Source: Desulfobacterales bacterium
GTDB lineage: Bacteria; Desulfobacterota; Desulfobacteria; Desulfobacterales; JAEINQ01
Direction of reading: 5' to 3'
Length of the DNA stretch: 64,000 nucleotides
Assembly (NCBI GenBank): GCA_016342285.1
Contig: JAEINQ010000011.1
Coordinates: 1 to 64,000, forward strand
In this document: one piece after another, positions 17,361 to 25,521 of the stretch
Numbering within the stretch: the stretch's first letter is position 1
Layout of the letters: each line of letters starts with the position of its first letter
Notes under the pieces: generated by a model
Seen by the model: only the letters and a program-made list of their open reading frames with translations
Database searches by the model: none
What the model was told of the DNA's origin: nothing
Position numbers and translations under genes: made by a program

Positions 17361-17460
17361 GGGCAGGAACCCGACCCGGGCGTTGCGATCCGCGGTATTT
17401 GCCCGCGGACGCTGGCAGCGCCAGGCCAGGGACCTGCGAATCGGAGGTATTAGAGGACCA
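17361..17460 (-). promoter_or_regulatory. Structured leader of wtpA, candidate Moco/Tuco-type riboswitch
   Basis: On the minus strand, ending about 44 nt before the wtpA start. It contains ACCTCCG near its 5' end (17450-17440). One hairpin is CTGGC-GCT-GCCAG (17424-17412). A second longer hairpin pairs GCGTCCGCGG (17412-17403) with CCGCGGATCGC (17395-17385), with one bulged A. A GC-rich tail follows (CGCCCGGGTCGGG). The molybdenum/tungsten cofactor RNA motif is known to precede such transporter genes, and the layout resembles it. I could not align it to the covariance model. Confidence 0.45.
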
Positions 17461-18140
17461 AAACCAGACCAAGTCAACTTGTTTTGAGCTTTAGCTCATA
17501 GAAAGTCATAAAAATAACCGATACCGACCAATACCGACAGGCCTGAGGCAATTTTCAAAGGGGGCGTTATCTGATTTCCGGATTGACGGATCGAGAAAGA
17601 CAAGGGCGAATTGTCGGATTGTCGAATTTAAAAAGGCAATTGCCGAATTGCCAGATTTGTGATCTGGGATCTGGGATTTGGGATGAAGAAGCTTGTATGA
17701 AACTTCACGGAAAGTTTCGTTCTCGTTCAAACCGGTTCGGCCGGTGGAATCGCTGGATACTGGATACTGGATGCTGGATGCTGGATGGGGGTGGTGGGAG
17801 CAGGGAGCAGGGAGCAGGGAGCAGGGAGCAAGGAGCTGGGAGCGGAGGTCGGAGGGCAGAGGACAGGGGGCGGATGGGGATGTGAGATGGGGGCATCGGG
17901 ATCGAAATCCGATTGCCTTCCTTCAGGCTTCGGACTTCAGCCTTCAGCCTTCGGACTTCGGACTTCAGCCTTCAGTCTTTTCTGTGATCCGGGATTTGGG
18001 GGCTGATTCCGGCATCGTGGTATGAGAAGGGACCGGCCGGATCGGCCGACAATGCTCTCCGTCCTTTTTGCAGCACGGCAGTTCTTTACATGTTTGGCAC
18101 TTCTTCGCTCAATCCGTCAATCCGCCTTCGGCGTCGGATC
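17461..18140. repeat. Intergenic region with heptamer arrays
   Basis: Contains ATTGTCGA/ATTGCCGA 8-bp words (about 17610-17660) and a 7-bp array of CTGGATAC/CTGGATGC (17752-17785) that passes into AGCAGGG units (about 17800-17868). CTTCAGC/CTTCGGA heptamers lie at about 17925-17980. GATACCGACCAATACCGACA near 17519 is a short direct repeat. No gene is recognised. Confidence 0.8.
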
Positions 18141-19157
18141 TCAGGCCGGCAGGCCGTCGAGATAGCGCCGTTTCAGGTCCATGACGCGTTTTACCGATGC
18201 CCTGCCGCGATTTCTCAGAAGGTCATCGCTTTGGAGTTTTTTGACGAGAGCGTCAAAGGCCGTCTCGATGGCCGGGCCCCAGTGGCAGATCAGGGCCAGG
18301 TCCACGTCGGCTTCCAGTACCTGTCCGATGGATGTGTCAATGTCATAATGCGGGGCGATGGCCCCCATGTCCAGGTCGTCGGTCATGATCACACCGTCGT
18401 AGCCCATTTTTTCTCTGAGCAGGTCCCGGGCGATGACCGGCGACAGGCTGGCCGGCCAGATCGGATCAAGGCCGGTATAGCGGACGTGGGAGAGCATGAT
18501 GCCGGCCACGCCGGCTTGAATGGCCGCTGCAAAGGGGCACAGGTCGGTTGCCTTTAAAAGACGGGGATCGGCGTCGAGCACCGGAAGGTCGAGGTGGGAA
18601 TCGAGGGTGGTCCGCCCGATGCCCGGAAAGTGTTTGGCCACGGCCATGATACCGCGATGCTGCAGGCCCTCGATCACCGTGGTGCCCAGTTCGGCCACCC
18701 GCTGCGGATCAGCCCCGAAGGCGCGGCCGGCCATGATGCTGTCCATCTGGGCCGGGGCCAGGTCCATCACCGGGGCCAGGTTCATGTTAAGCCCCACGGC
18801 GAGAAGCTCCGCGGCCGTGATTCGCGCAAAGGCCTCGGCGTCTGCCTGTCCGTCCATGGCTGGATTGCCGGCAAACTCGGTAAAAAAGGGCGATCGCAGG
18901 CGGGCGACCTGCCCGCCTTCCTGGTCCACCGCCACCAAAAGCGGGGGCTGGCCGCAGGCGCGGGCACAGTCCTGGGCTGCGGCGCACAGGGCCGCGATCT
19001 CTTCCGGTGTTCCCACATTGCGGGAAAATAAAATGATGCCGGCCACCCGTAATTTTGTGATGAGAAATTCAAGCTGGTTGCCAAATTCAATGCCGTCGAA
19101 GCCGACCATGAGCCGCTGGCCGGCCAACTGTTCCGTGGTCCAAGCGCTCTCACTCAT
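18141..19157 (-). CDS. nagZ: Beta-N-acetylhexosaminidase NagZ (glycoside hydrolase family 3)
   Basis: 338 residues from the ATG at 19157 (MSESAWTTEQLAGQRLMVGF); 14 extra codons upstream lack homology. The family signature KHFPGIGRTTLDSHLDLPVLD is complete: Lys-His substrate binding and the catalytic Asp-His dyad in DSH. The nucleophile Asp lies in VIMTDDLDMGAI. GGQVARLRSPF is also typical. It releases GlcNAc from muropeptides in the cytoplasm during cell-wall recycling. The next gene downstream, on the same strand, is mltG, another murein enzyme, so the pair lies at a peptidoglycan locus, although a repeat-rich gap separates it from wtpA. Confidence 0.94.
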   Translation of the reverse strand: MSESAWTTEQLAGQRLMVGFDGIEFGNQLEFLITKLRVAGIILFSRNVGTPEEIAALCAAAQDCARACGQPPLLVAVDQEGGQVARLRSPFFTEFAGNPAMDGQADAEAFARITAAELLAVGLNMNLAPVMDLAPAQMDSIMAGRAFGADPQRVAELGTTVIEGLQHRGIMAVAKHFPGIGRTTLDSHLDLPVLDADPRLLKATDLCPFAAAIQAGVAGIMLSHVRYTGLDPIWPASLSPVIARDLLREKMGYDGVIMTDDLDMGAIAPHYDIDTSIGQVLEADVDLALICHWGPAIETAFDALVKKLQSDDLLRNRGRASVKRVMDLKRRYLDGLPA

Positions 19158-19208
19158 GGCAATTTTTCCTGTGTTTCGTGTTTGGCAAAAAGCCATCAAA
19201 TTGTCTTC

Positions 19209-19256
19209 AAAAAAAGCGGCGAAGCCGCGTTAGATGAATTTGCTTGCAAATTCATC
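19209..19256 (-). terminator. Double-hairpin element fused to the nearest stop codon (E1)
   Basis: Plus-strand layout: a 7-nt A-run (19209-19215), GCGGC-GAA-GCCGC (19216-19228), then a palindrome with 11-bp arms GATGAATTTGC/GCAAATTCATC (19233-19256). The stop codon of the minus-strand gene at 19252-20256 lies inside the palindrome. Read on the minus strand it is stop, AT-rich hairpin, GC hairpin, U-run: an intrinsic terminator of unusual double form. Similar elements lie at 21911 and 27813. Confidence 0.75.
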
Positions 19257-20256
19257 TTCGGAGCTGGTAACGGCGCACGGCCCGGTTATGGTCATCGAGA
19301 TTGGTGGAGAACTGGTGGGTCCGGTTTTTACGAGACACAAAATAGAGATATGGGGATTCGGCCGGGTACAGGGCCGCCTTCAGGGCGTCCGCGCCGGGGC
19401 TGGCGATGGGACCCGGCGGCAGGCCCCGGATGCGATAGGTGTTGTAGGGCGTTGCGGTCGCCAGGTGTTTGCGGGTCAGGTTGCCGTCGAAGTTTTCGAT
19501 GCCGTAGATCACCGTGGGGTCGGTCTCAAGGCGCATGCCCCGGCCCAGACGGTTGTGAAAAACCGAGGCGATCAAGGGCCGTTCGGCTGCATCGCCGGTC
19601 TCCTTTTCGATGATGGAGGCCAGGGTGACCACCTGGTGAACGGTCATTGCTATCTCTTTGGCGCGGGCTTGCCATTGCGGGGTAAAGACCTCCTGAAAAC
19701 GATGGACCATGGCGGTGATGACCTGTCTGGCCCGGGCGTTTCGGGGGAAGTGGTAGGTGTCGGGGAAAAGATACCCTTCCAGGGTTTCGGCCTCGATGCC
19801 GTATCGCTGCGCCTGCCCTGGAGCGGTCGCTTCATGTACAAATGCCGCCGCCGGCCCGAAGCCGGCCCTTTCCGCCTCCTGCGCGATCTGTCCCAGTGCA
19901 TACCCTTCGGGTATGGTGAGCCGGTAAAGCCGCACCTTGCCGCTGACCAGGACCTCCAGAAGGCGCTGAGGGGGCATGGTGGCGGCAAGCTCGTATTCGC
20001 CGGCCTTGATCTGCTTGTCGTACCCTTTGAGGCGGGCCAGGGCAGTGAATTTGAACGGTTGGGGGTTGAGCTGCGCCTGGGCCAGACGGTGGGCCACGGC
20101 CGAAAAACCGTCGCCGGTTTCAACGACCACCACACGTGTTTTCGAATCAATGCCGGCCGGCGTTTGGGCATAGTGCATCAGGTCCAGCCAAAAACAGGCC
20201 CCGGCCGAAACACCCAAAAAGAGGACGACAATGAAGAAGGCGATGATTTTTTTCAT
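19252..20256 (-). CDS. mltG: Endolytic murein transglycosylase MltG
   Basis: 334 residues, normal length. An N-terminal membrane anchor (IIAFFIVVLFLGVSAGACFW) is followed by a LysM-like region (GDGFSAVAHRLAQAQL) and the YceG/MltG catalytic domain. The catalytic Glu lies in TLASIIEKETGDAAERP. Supporting stretches are LEGYLFPDTYHF, ASVFHNRL, METDPTVIYG-like RLETDPTVIYGI, and YNTYRIRGLPPGPIASPG. It cleaves nascent glycan strands at the inner membrane and sets strand length. Its stop codon is embedded in a double-hairpin element. nagZ follows downstream on the same strand. Confidence 0.95.
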   Translation of the reverse strand: MKKIIAFFIVVLFLGVSAGACFWLDLMHYAQTPAGIDSKTRVVVVETGDGFSAVAHRLAQAQLNPQPFKFTALARLKGYDKQIKAGEYELAATMPPQRLLEVLVSGKVRLYRLTIPEGYALGQIAQEAERAGFGPAAAFVHEATAPGQAQRYGIEAETLEGYLFPDTYHFPRNARARQVITAMVHRFQEVFTPQWQARAKEIAMTVHQVVTLASIIEKETGDAAERPLIASVFHNRLGRGMRLETDPTVIYGIENFDGNLTRKHLATATPYNTYRIRGLPPGPIASPGADALKAALYPAESPYLYFVSRKNRTHQFSTNLDDHNRAVRRYQLRR

Positions 20257-20745
20257 GGATACCGCTGGCTATCTTTCCGAATTAAAAGAAATTGTCGAAT
20301 TGACGGATTGTCGAATAGAAGAGCAATTGTCGAATTCGCCAACCCGTCGGGCGTAGCCTTCAGCGAATCCTTATCCGCCAACCTGTCGGGCATAGCCGTA
20401 GGCGACGCCTGATCCGCCAATTCGTCAATCTTTTGGGCCAATCCGTCAATCTATCTTTCCTTGATGATAGACGATCTTTTCTTCGGCTTCAACCCGGCTT
20501 TTGCCGACCTGCCCCATTGCCGTGCCTTGTTTGTGTTGCCTGGCTTTGCCTGCCCAAGGTTTTCATCGGGTTGATTTATGGCTGTCCGGTGGATATGATA
20601 AACCCATTGTAAGCAGCCGTGACGGAAAAGGACCGGCAACGCTTTGGCGGACGGGCATCAAGCGCAACGGAATCGTTCTTGCCCCTCACGCCCTAAGCAG
20701 CCTTTCCAGCCCTGCTGCATTGGTGCTGACGCTGACGGAGACCCC
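20257..20745. other. Intergenic gap with 8-bp repeats
   Basis: About 20285-20460 is built of ATTGTCGA/ATTGACGG/AATCCGCC-like octamers and two GTCGGGC[GA]TAGCC words. 20460-20745 holds no recognisable gene. A frame on the plus strand runs into the radical SAM gene but lacks homology upstream of 20746. Confidence 0.6.
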
Positions 20746-21912
20746 ATGAGCCAGAGCAAAAAAACGGTTCCTCCTTACGGGGGGTTCGAACAGGGCCCCA
20801 TCCGACCGCCCAGCGAAGCGGCCAGCCTGTTGATCCGTCTTACGCGAAATTGCCCCTGGAACCGTTGCACCTTCTGCCCGGTCTACAAGGGGGAGCGCTT
20901 TTCCCTGCGGCCCGTGGCCCATGTCAAGCAGGACATTGACGCGCTGCACCGGCACGCGGTTCGAATCCGCGCGGCAGCCGATGCCGACGGCCGAATTTCC
21001 CGAAAGGATCTGGACGCTATATTGGCCCATGTGGCCGCGGGTGACGAGGCGGCCTGTCAGGCGGCCCTGCACTGGCTGGGCGGCGGCATGACATCGATCT
21101 TTCTTCAGGACGCCAACAGCCTGATTATGCGCCCCGCCGACCTGATCGAGATTCTCCAATACCTTAAAGACCGATTCGCCTGGGTGACCCGGATTACCTC
21201 CTATGCCCGTTCCCATACCATTGCCCGGATTTCCGACAGCGATCTGACGGCCATGGCCGGCGCCGGGCTCAACCGCATTCACATCGGCCTGGAGTCCGGT
21301 TCGGACCGGGTGCTCCAGCGGGTGCGCAAGGGGGTTGACAAGGCCACCCACATTCGGGCGGGTCTCAAGGTGCGACGGGCCGGCATGGAACTGAGTGAGT
21401 ATGTCATGCCCGGTCTCGGCGGCCGGGAACTGAGCCATGAACACGCCCTGGAGACGGCTGACGCCCTCAACCACATTAATCCCGACTTTATCCGCCTGCG
21501 CTCCCTGGCCATCCCCAATCAGGTCCCCTTGTTTGCCGACTACGCCCAGGGACGGTTCGAAAAATGTACCGATACCCAAATGGCTCAGGAAATTCTTCTC
21601 TTCCTGGAAATGCTCGACGGGATCACCAGCACCCTTTGCAGTGATCACATCCTGAATCTTTTTCAGGATGTCGAGGGCAAGCTCCCCGATGACAAACCGA
21701 AAATGACCGGTGTGATTCGGCGCTTTCTCGACATGACGCCCCAGGACCGGGTGCACTATCAGATTGGCCGGCGCCTGGGCATTTTCAACGATCTCGACGA
21801 TATGCGGCAGCCGGTCCCCATGGATCAGGTCCGGCGCATCTGCCGGGACAACGGCATCACCGCAGACAACGTGGATGCTGTCATCGAAGAGGTGATGAAG
21901 CGATTCATCTAG
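20746..21912 (+). CDS. Radical SAM protein of unknown substrate
   Basis: 388 residues from the ATG at 20746 (MSQSKKTVPPYGGFEQGPIR). The cluster motif is RNCPWNRCTFCPVYKGERF, which gives C-x4-C-x2-C instead of the canonical C-x3-C-x2-C. The rest fits a radical SAM barrel: the GLESGSDRVLQRVRKGVD segment matches the SAM-binding (Elp3-like) strand region. The C-terminus has no second domain that I can recognise. Proteins of this type are common in anaerobic Desulfobacterota, but the substrate is unknown. The stop codon overlaps the AT-rich palindrome of a double-hairpin element. Confidence 0.75.
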   Translation: MSQSKKTVPPYGGFEQGPIRPPSEAASLLIRLTRNCPWNRCTFCPVYKGERFSLRPVAHVKQDIDALHRHAVRIRAAADADGRISRKDLDAILAHVAAGDEAACQAALHWLGGGMTSIFLQDANSLIMRPADLIEILQYLKDRFAWVTRITSYARSHTIARISDSDLTAMAGAGLNRIHIGLESGSDRVLQRVRKGVDKATHIRAGLKVRRAGMELSEYVMPGLGGRELSHEHALETADALNHINPDFIRLRSLAIPNQVPLFADYAQGRFEKCTDTQMAQEILLFLEMLDGITSTLCSDHILNLFQDVEGKLPDDKPKMTGVIRRFLDMTPQDRVHYQIGRRLGIFNDLDDMRQPVPMDQVRRICRDNGITADNVDAVIEEVMKRFI

Positions 21913-21954
21913 TCAATTTTGCGGTGCAAAATTGACTGGGGCGGCTTCGCCGCC
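21911..21954 (+). terminator. Double-hairpin element fused to a stop codon (E2)
   Basis: AGTCAATTTTGC-GGT-GCAAAATTGACT (21911-21937), then GGCGGC-TTC-GCCGCC (21940-21954). The TAG stop of the upstream gene spans 21910-21912. It has the same order as the elements at 19209 and 27813, but no strong U-run follows (a TTCTTTT lies 10 bp on). Confidence 0.7.
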
Positions 21955-22139
21955 AGGGTCATGCTTCTTTTAAAATCTGGGTGGCCTTGGAGAAATTTGT
22001 ACGAGCCCGGAAAGCGCGACCTGTTTTCCTTGACTTTAAGAAGTAAAGCCCATAATGACCCACTTGGTGTCGGCACCGGCGCCTGCAGGCCGCACGGCAG
22101 CTGAATTTGTGGTTTCTTCAACCGAAAAAGGACGATCCA

Positions 22140-22343
22140 ATGGCCAAACCGAAACTCAAAGCGCACGTGATCGACAGGGACTGGTGCAAGGGGTGCGGTA
22201 TCTGCGTCCATTTCTGCCCCAAAAAGGTCCTGGAACTCGACGAAAAAGACAAGGCGGTGGCGGTGCGTCCCGAGGATTGTATCGCCTGTAAACTTTGCGA
22301 GATCCGATGCCCGGATCTGGCCATTGAAATCCTAACCGAATAG
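22140..22343 (+). CDS. korD: 2-oxoacid:ferredoxin oxidoreductase, delta (4Fe-4S ferredoxin) subunit
   Basis: 67 residues from the ATG at 22140. Two complete 4Fe-4S motifs: CKGCGICVHFCPKKVL and CIACKLCEIRCPDLAI. Bacterial ferredoxin fold. First gene of a four-gene operon with the alpha subunit starting 9 bp downstream. It passes electrons from the thiamine centre to free ferredoxin in the cytoplasm. A start 33 bp upstream is possible but adds no conserved residues. Confidence 0.9.
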   Translation: MAKPKLKAHVIDRDWCKGCGICVHFCPKKVLELDEKDKAVAVRPEDCIACKLCEIRCPDLAIEILTE

Positions 22344-22351
22344 GGCCGATC

Positions 22352-23500
22352 ATGAGCGAACAAATCAAATTTGTCCAAGGCAACGAGGCGTGCGTGGAAG
22401 GGGCGCTTTATGCCGGCCTGGACTTTTATGCCGGCTACCCCATCACGCCTTCGACCGAAATCGCCGAACTGCTCTCCGATCGGTTGCCTCGAATCGGTGA
22501 CAAGTTCATTCAGATGGAAGATGAGATCTCCTCCATCTGTGCCATCGTCGGCGCCTCCCTGACCGGCCACAAGGTCATGACCGCCACCAGCGGACCGGGG
22601 TTTTCCCTGATGCAGGAGGGCCTCGGATACGCCATCATGGCGGAAATCCCCTGCGTGATCGTCAACGTTATGCGCGGCGGGCCCTCCACGGGCATTGCAA
22701 CCCAGACCAGTCAGGGCGACGTCAACCAGGCCCGCTGGGGGGTTCACGGCGATCATTCCATCATCGCGCTGACCGCATCGACCCATCAGGACGTCTTTGA
22801 AATGACTGTCGAGGCCTTCAACCTGGCTGAAACCTACCGTACCCCGGTTATTTTGCTGCTGGACGAGACCGTGGGACACATGCGTGAGCGGCTGGTGATT
22901 CCGGAAAAGGGCCAGCTTCCCCTGGTGGATCGATTGCGTACTTCGGTCCGCGAAGGGGTTGACTACCACCCCTACCTGCCCCGGGAGGACGGGCGGCTGC
23001 CCATGAGCGATTTCGGCAGCGTCCATCGCTACAACGTTACCGGCCTTTACCATGACATGTGGGGCTTCCCGTCGACGGACCCGCGCATTGTTCACGGCCT
23101 GTTGCGCCACCTCATGGACAAGATCGAAAACCGTGCCACGGAACTGGCCCGGTACAAGGAATACTATCTGGAAGATGCCGAACGGGTATTTATCAGCTAC
23201 GGTTCGTCGGCCCGAAGCGCCCTTCATGTGGTGAAGAACCGACGGCGCCGCGGTGAAAAACTCGGGCTGCTGGAACTTCAGACCCTTTGGCCCTTTCCCA
23301 GCGAGATTGTGAGGGAGAAGTGCTCTGGCGCCAGCGCCATCATCGTGGTGGAGATGAACGTGGGCCAGGTTCTGCAATCGGTCAAGAGTGCCGTGGAGCG
23401 ACCGGAAAATGTCTTCCTGGCCAACCGGATCGACGGGGTTTTCATCACCCCCACCGACATCATCAACATCCTGCGCATCGTCCAGGGAAGAGGAGTATAG
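22352..23500 (+). CDS. korA: 2-oxoacid:ferredoxin oxidoreductase, alpha subunit
   Basis: 382 residues. Starts KFVQGNEACVEGALYAGLDF followed by AGYPITPSTEIAELLSDRLP, the signature of the PFOR/KorA pyrimidine-binding domain. Later segments (TATSGPGFSLMQEGLGYAIM; VVEMNVGQVLQSVKS) belong to domains I and II of the family. With KorB it binds thiamine diphosphate and oxidises a 2-oxoacid, most likely 2-oxoglutarate, to the acyl-CoA, in either direction of the reductive or oxidative TCA pathway. Close spacing with korB (3 bp) shows one operon. The substrate (2-oxoglutarate versus branched 2-oxoacids) is inferred from operon type. Confidence 0.9.
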   Translation: MSEQIKFVQGNEACVEGALYAGLDFYAGYPITPSTEIAELLSDRLPRIGDKFIQMEDEISSICAIVGASLTGHKVMTATSGPGFSLMQEGLGYAIMAEIPCVIVNVMRGGPSTGIATQTSQGDVNQARWGVHGDHSIIALTASTHQDVFEMTVEAFNLAETYRTPVILLLDETVGHMRERLVIPEKGQLPLVDRLRTSVREGVDYHPYLPREDGRLPMSDFGSVHRYNVTGLYHDMWGFPSTDPRIVHGLLRHLMDKIENRATELARYKEYYLEDAERVFISYGSSARSALHVVKNRRRRGEKLGLLELQTLWPFPSEIVREKCSGASAIIVVEMNVGQVLQSVKSAVERPENVFLANRIDGVFITPTDIINILRIVQGRGV

Positions 23501-23503
23501 GCC

Positions 23504-24310
23504 ATGGCGAACAGACGGTTAATCAGGGAACGGTTTTTTCCCCACATGTGGTGTCCGGGCTGCGGCCACGGTATTGTTTTAAACTCCCTGCTGCGGGCCG
23601 TCGAGCAGCTGGGCATGAGCCGCAACGAGATCGTCATGGTCTCGGGCATCGGCTGCTCGGCCCGGATTTCCGGCTACGTCGACTTTCACAGCCTGCATAC
23701 CCTCCACGGCCGGGCCCTGGCCTTTGCCACCGGCGTCAAGCTCGGCAAGCCGGAACTCAACGTCATCGTGCCCATGGGCGACGGTGATGCCCTGGCCATC
23801 GGCGGCAACCATTTCATCCACGCGGCCCGGCGCAACATCGCCATGACGGCCATTGTCATGAACAACAAAATCTACGGCATGACCGGAGGGCAGTTTTCAC
23901 CCCTGTCAGGGGTGGGCACCATGGCTTCCACCGCGCCCTTTGCCAGTATCGATCGAGATTTTGACGTGGTACAGATGGCCCTGGCTGCCGGGGCCACCTT
24001 CGTGGCGCGATCGACCACCTATCATGCCAAACAGACCACCGACATTTTACGTGAAGCGATTTTGCACGACGGGTTTGCCGTGGTGGAGATCCTCTCCCAG
24101 TGCCCGACCCACTACGGCCGAAAGAACCGTAAGGGGAGTGCGGTGGACATGATGGAACAGTACAAGAACAACACCACGCCCATCGGGTCCAAGGCCAAAC
24201 AGGAGAATCCGGATCTTATCGAGCGGGGCATTTTCGTTCAGAAGGACGAGCCGGAGTACTGCAGCGAATACGACAGAATCATCGAGAAGGCCACGGCCGC
24301 CGGAAAATAA
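23504..24310 (+). CDS. korB: 2-oxoacid:ferredoxin oxidoreductase, beta (TPP-binding) subunit
   Basis: 268 residues with AGAGGAG before the ATG. Holds the TPP/Fe-S region MWCPGCGHGIVLNSLLRA, the TPP-Mg motif GDGDALAIGGNHFIHAARRN through MNNKIYGMTGGQFSP, and SQCPTHYGRKN at the C-terminus. Forms the catalytic core with KorA. It is the third gene of the operon and is followed after 64 bp by the gamma subunit. Confidence 0.92.
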   Translation: MANRRLIRERFFPHMWCPGCGHGIVLNSLLRAVEQLGMSRNEIVMVSGIGCSARISGYVDFHSLHTLHGRALAFATGVKLGKPELNVIVPMGDGDALAIGGNHFIHAARRNIAMTAIVMNNKIYGMTGGQFSPLSGVGTMASTAPFASIDRDFDVVQMALAAGATFVARSTTYHAKQTTDILREAILHDGFAVVEILSQCPTHYGRKNRKGSAVDMMEQYKNNTTPIGSKAKQENPDLIERGIFVQKDEPEYCSEYDRIIEKATAAGK

Positions 24311-24374
24311 CTGTTCGGCGCCACCGGTGGTGCCGTCGTCGACCACAACGTCAAGAGGCTCAACGAGGTCAACC

Positions 24375-24917
24375 ATGGAAAGATGCAGGATTGTGTTTTC
24401 AGGCTCCGGCGGTCAGGGCGTGATCACCGCGGCGGTGATTCTGGCCGAGGCTGCTGTGATCTACGAAAAACTCAATGCCACCCAGTCCCAGATTTACGGC
24501 GCCGCCGCCCGGGGAGGGTCCACCCGGACCGATGTCATCATCAGCGACTCCGAGATTCACTACCCCAAGGTGATTCAGCCCAATGTGCTGGTCTGCCTTA
24601 CCCAGGAGGCGTACAATAAATATAGTGCCATCATCCGTCCAGGCGGCTTGCTGCTCACCGATTCACGGTTTGTCAAGCAGGAGAAGAAAATCGATGCCCG
24701 CCAGCTGGAGCTGCCCATGTACCAAATGGTCATGGAGCGGATCGGAAAGCCCATTGTGTTTAACATTTGCATGTTGGGCGCCATCGTCACAACAACCCAG
24801 GTGGTTGGGTCGGACGCCATCATGAAGGTGCTTGAGGAGCGGATTCCCGCCGGATTTCTCGACCTCAACCGTCAGGCCCTTGACCTGGGGATGGAATTGG
24901 CGGCCAACTTCAAATAG
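24375..24917 (+). CDS. korC: 2-oxoacid:ferredoxin oxidoreductase, gamma subunit
   Basis: 180 residues from the ATG at 24375. N-terminal IVFSGSGGQGVITAAVILAE followed by ATQSQIYGAAARGGSTRTDV is the hallmark of the PFOR gamma domain that closes the CoA site. The last gene of the korDABC set. An open frame 48 bp upstream is not homologous. Downstream lies the TPP riboswitch, fitting the TPP need of this enzyme only by coincidence of location. Confidence 0.92.
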   Translation: MERCRIVFSGSGGQGVITAAVILAEAAVIYEKLNATQSQIYGAAARGGSTRTDVIISDSEIHYPKVIQPNVLVCLTQEAYNKYSAIIRPGGLLLTDSRFVKQEKKIDARQLELPMYQMVMERIGKPIVFNICMLGAIVTTTQVVGSDAIMKVLEERIPAGFLDLNRQALDLGMELAANFK

Positions 24918-25031
24918 CCCTGATCGGCCGGCTCTCAGGGCCGGCCGTCGGAGCAAACCCGCGATCCTGTCCCATGGAAAACCTTTTATGGAAGGAACCC
25001 ATTGACGCCATAGAAAAAGACGCGAATATCG

Positions 25032-25120
25032 GTCCACATCGCTAGGGGTGCAGTTCAATGCTGAGAGGAAGTTCCCAACCCTCGGAACCTGATCCGGACA
25101 ATACCGGCGAAGGGAAGCGA
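25032..25120 (+). promoter_or_regulatory. TPP riboswitch (THI element)
   Basis: Contains the core words AGGGGTGC, TGCTGAGAGG and CCCTCGGAACCTGATCCGG followed by AATACCGGCGAAGGGAAGCG, which are the conserved thi-box parts that bind thiamine diphosphate. A rho-independent terminator follows at 25170-25212, so control is probably by transcription termination. The regulated gene is presumably thiE, 400 nt away, beyond a remnant of a thiS-like start. Confidence 0.95.
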
Positions 25121-25169
25121 CAAGAAAAGACGGACAGGCCCGGCCCCAGCCGCGGCCTTATACAAACAG

Positions 25170-25212
25170 CGCCGTGCTTCCTTATCGCTTAAAGGAAGAA
25201 CGGCGTTTTTTT
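25170..25212 (+). terminator. Rho-independent terminator of the TPP riboswitch
   Basis: CGCCGT-G-CTTCCTT (25170-25183) pairs with AAGGAAG-A-ACGGCG (25192-25205) and is followed by seven T. Expression platform of the riboswitch. Confidence 0.88.
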
Positions 25213-25270
25213 GTCCCGGCAAAGCCGCGATCGATGAGACGACTATCACCGATATTGTCAGGAGAAGATT

Positions 25271-25294
25271 ATGGCGATCAACGTAAACGGTTGA
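25271..25294 (+). pseudogene. Possible stump of thiS: seven codons then stop
   Basis: AGGAGA at 25260-25265 precedes ATG GCG ATC AAC GTA AAC GGT TGA, reading MAINVNG then stop. ThiS proteins commonly begin with a hydrophobic beta strand and NG (such as I-x-V/L-N-G). Right behind the stop begins the heptamer array. The start of a sulfur-carrier gene may have been cut off by a deletion or repeat expansion. The evidence is short and circumstantial. Confidence 0.3.
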
Positions 25295-25302
25295 GGGCGC
25301 TG

Positions 25303-25493
25303 AGATGCTGGGTGCTGGGTGCTGGATGCTGGATGCTGGATGCTGGATGCTGGACTGGATGCTGGATGCTGGATGCTGGATACTGGATGCTGGATGCTGG
25401 ATGCTGGATGCTGGATGCTGACCGCCGACCGCTGACCGCCGACCGTTGACCGCCGACGGCTGACCGCCGTCGCCCGTCTGCCATCGTCCGTCG
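25303..25493. repeat. Heptamer arrays CTGGATG and ACCGCCG
   Basis: About 17 units of CTGGATG/CTGGATA (25303-25419), one of them shortened, then about ten units of ACCGCCG/ACCGCTG/ACCGTTG. Both have a 7-bp period. They lie between the riboswitch terminator and thiE. Confidence 0.95.
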
Positions 25494-25521
25494 TTTATTA
25501 CCAAAAGGGCAGGACGAAACC

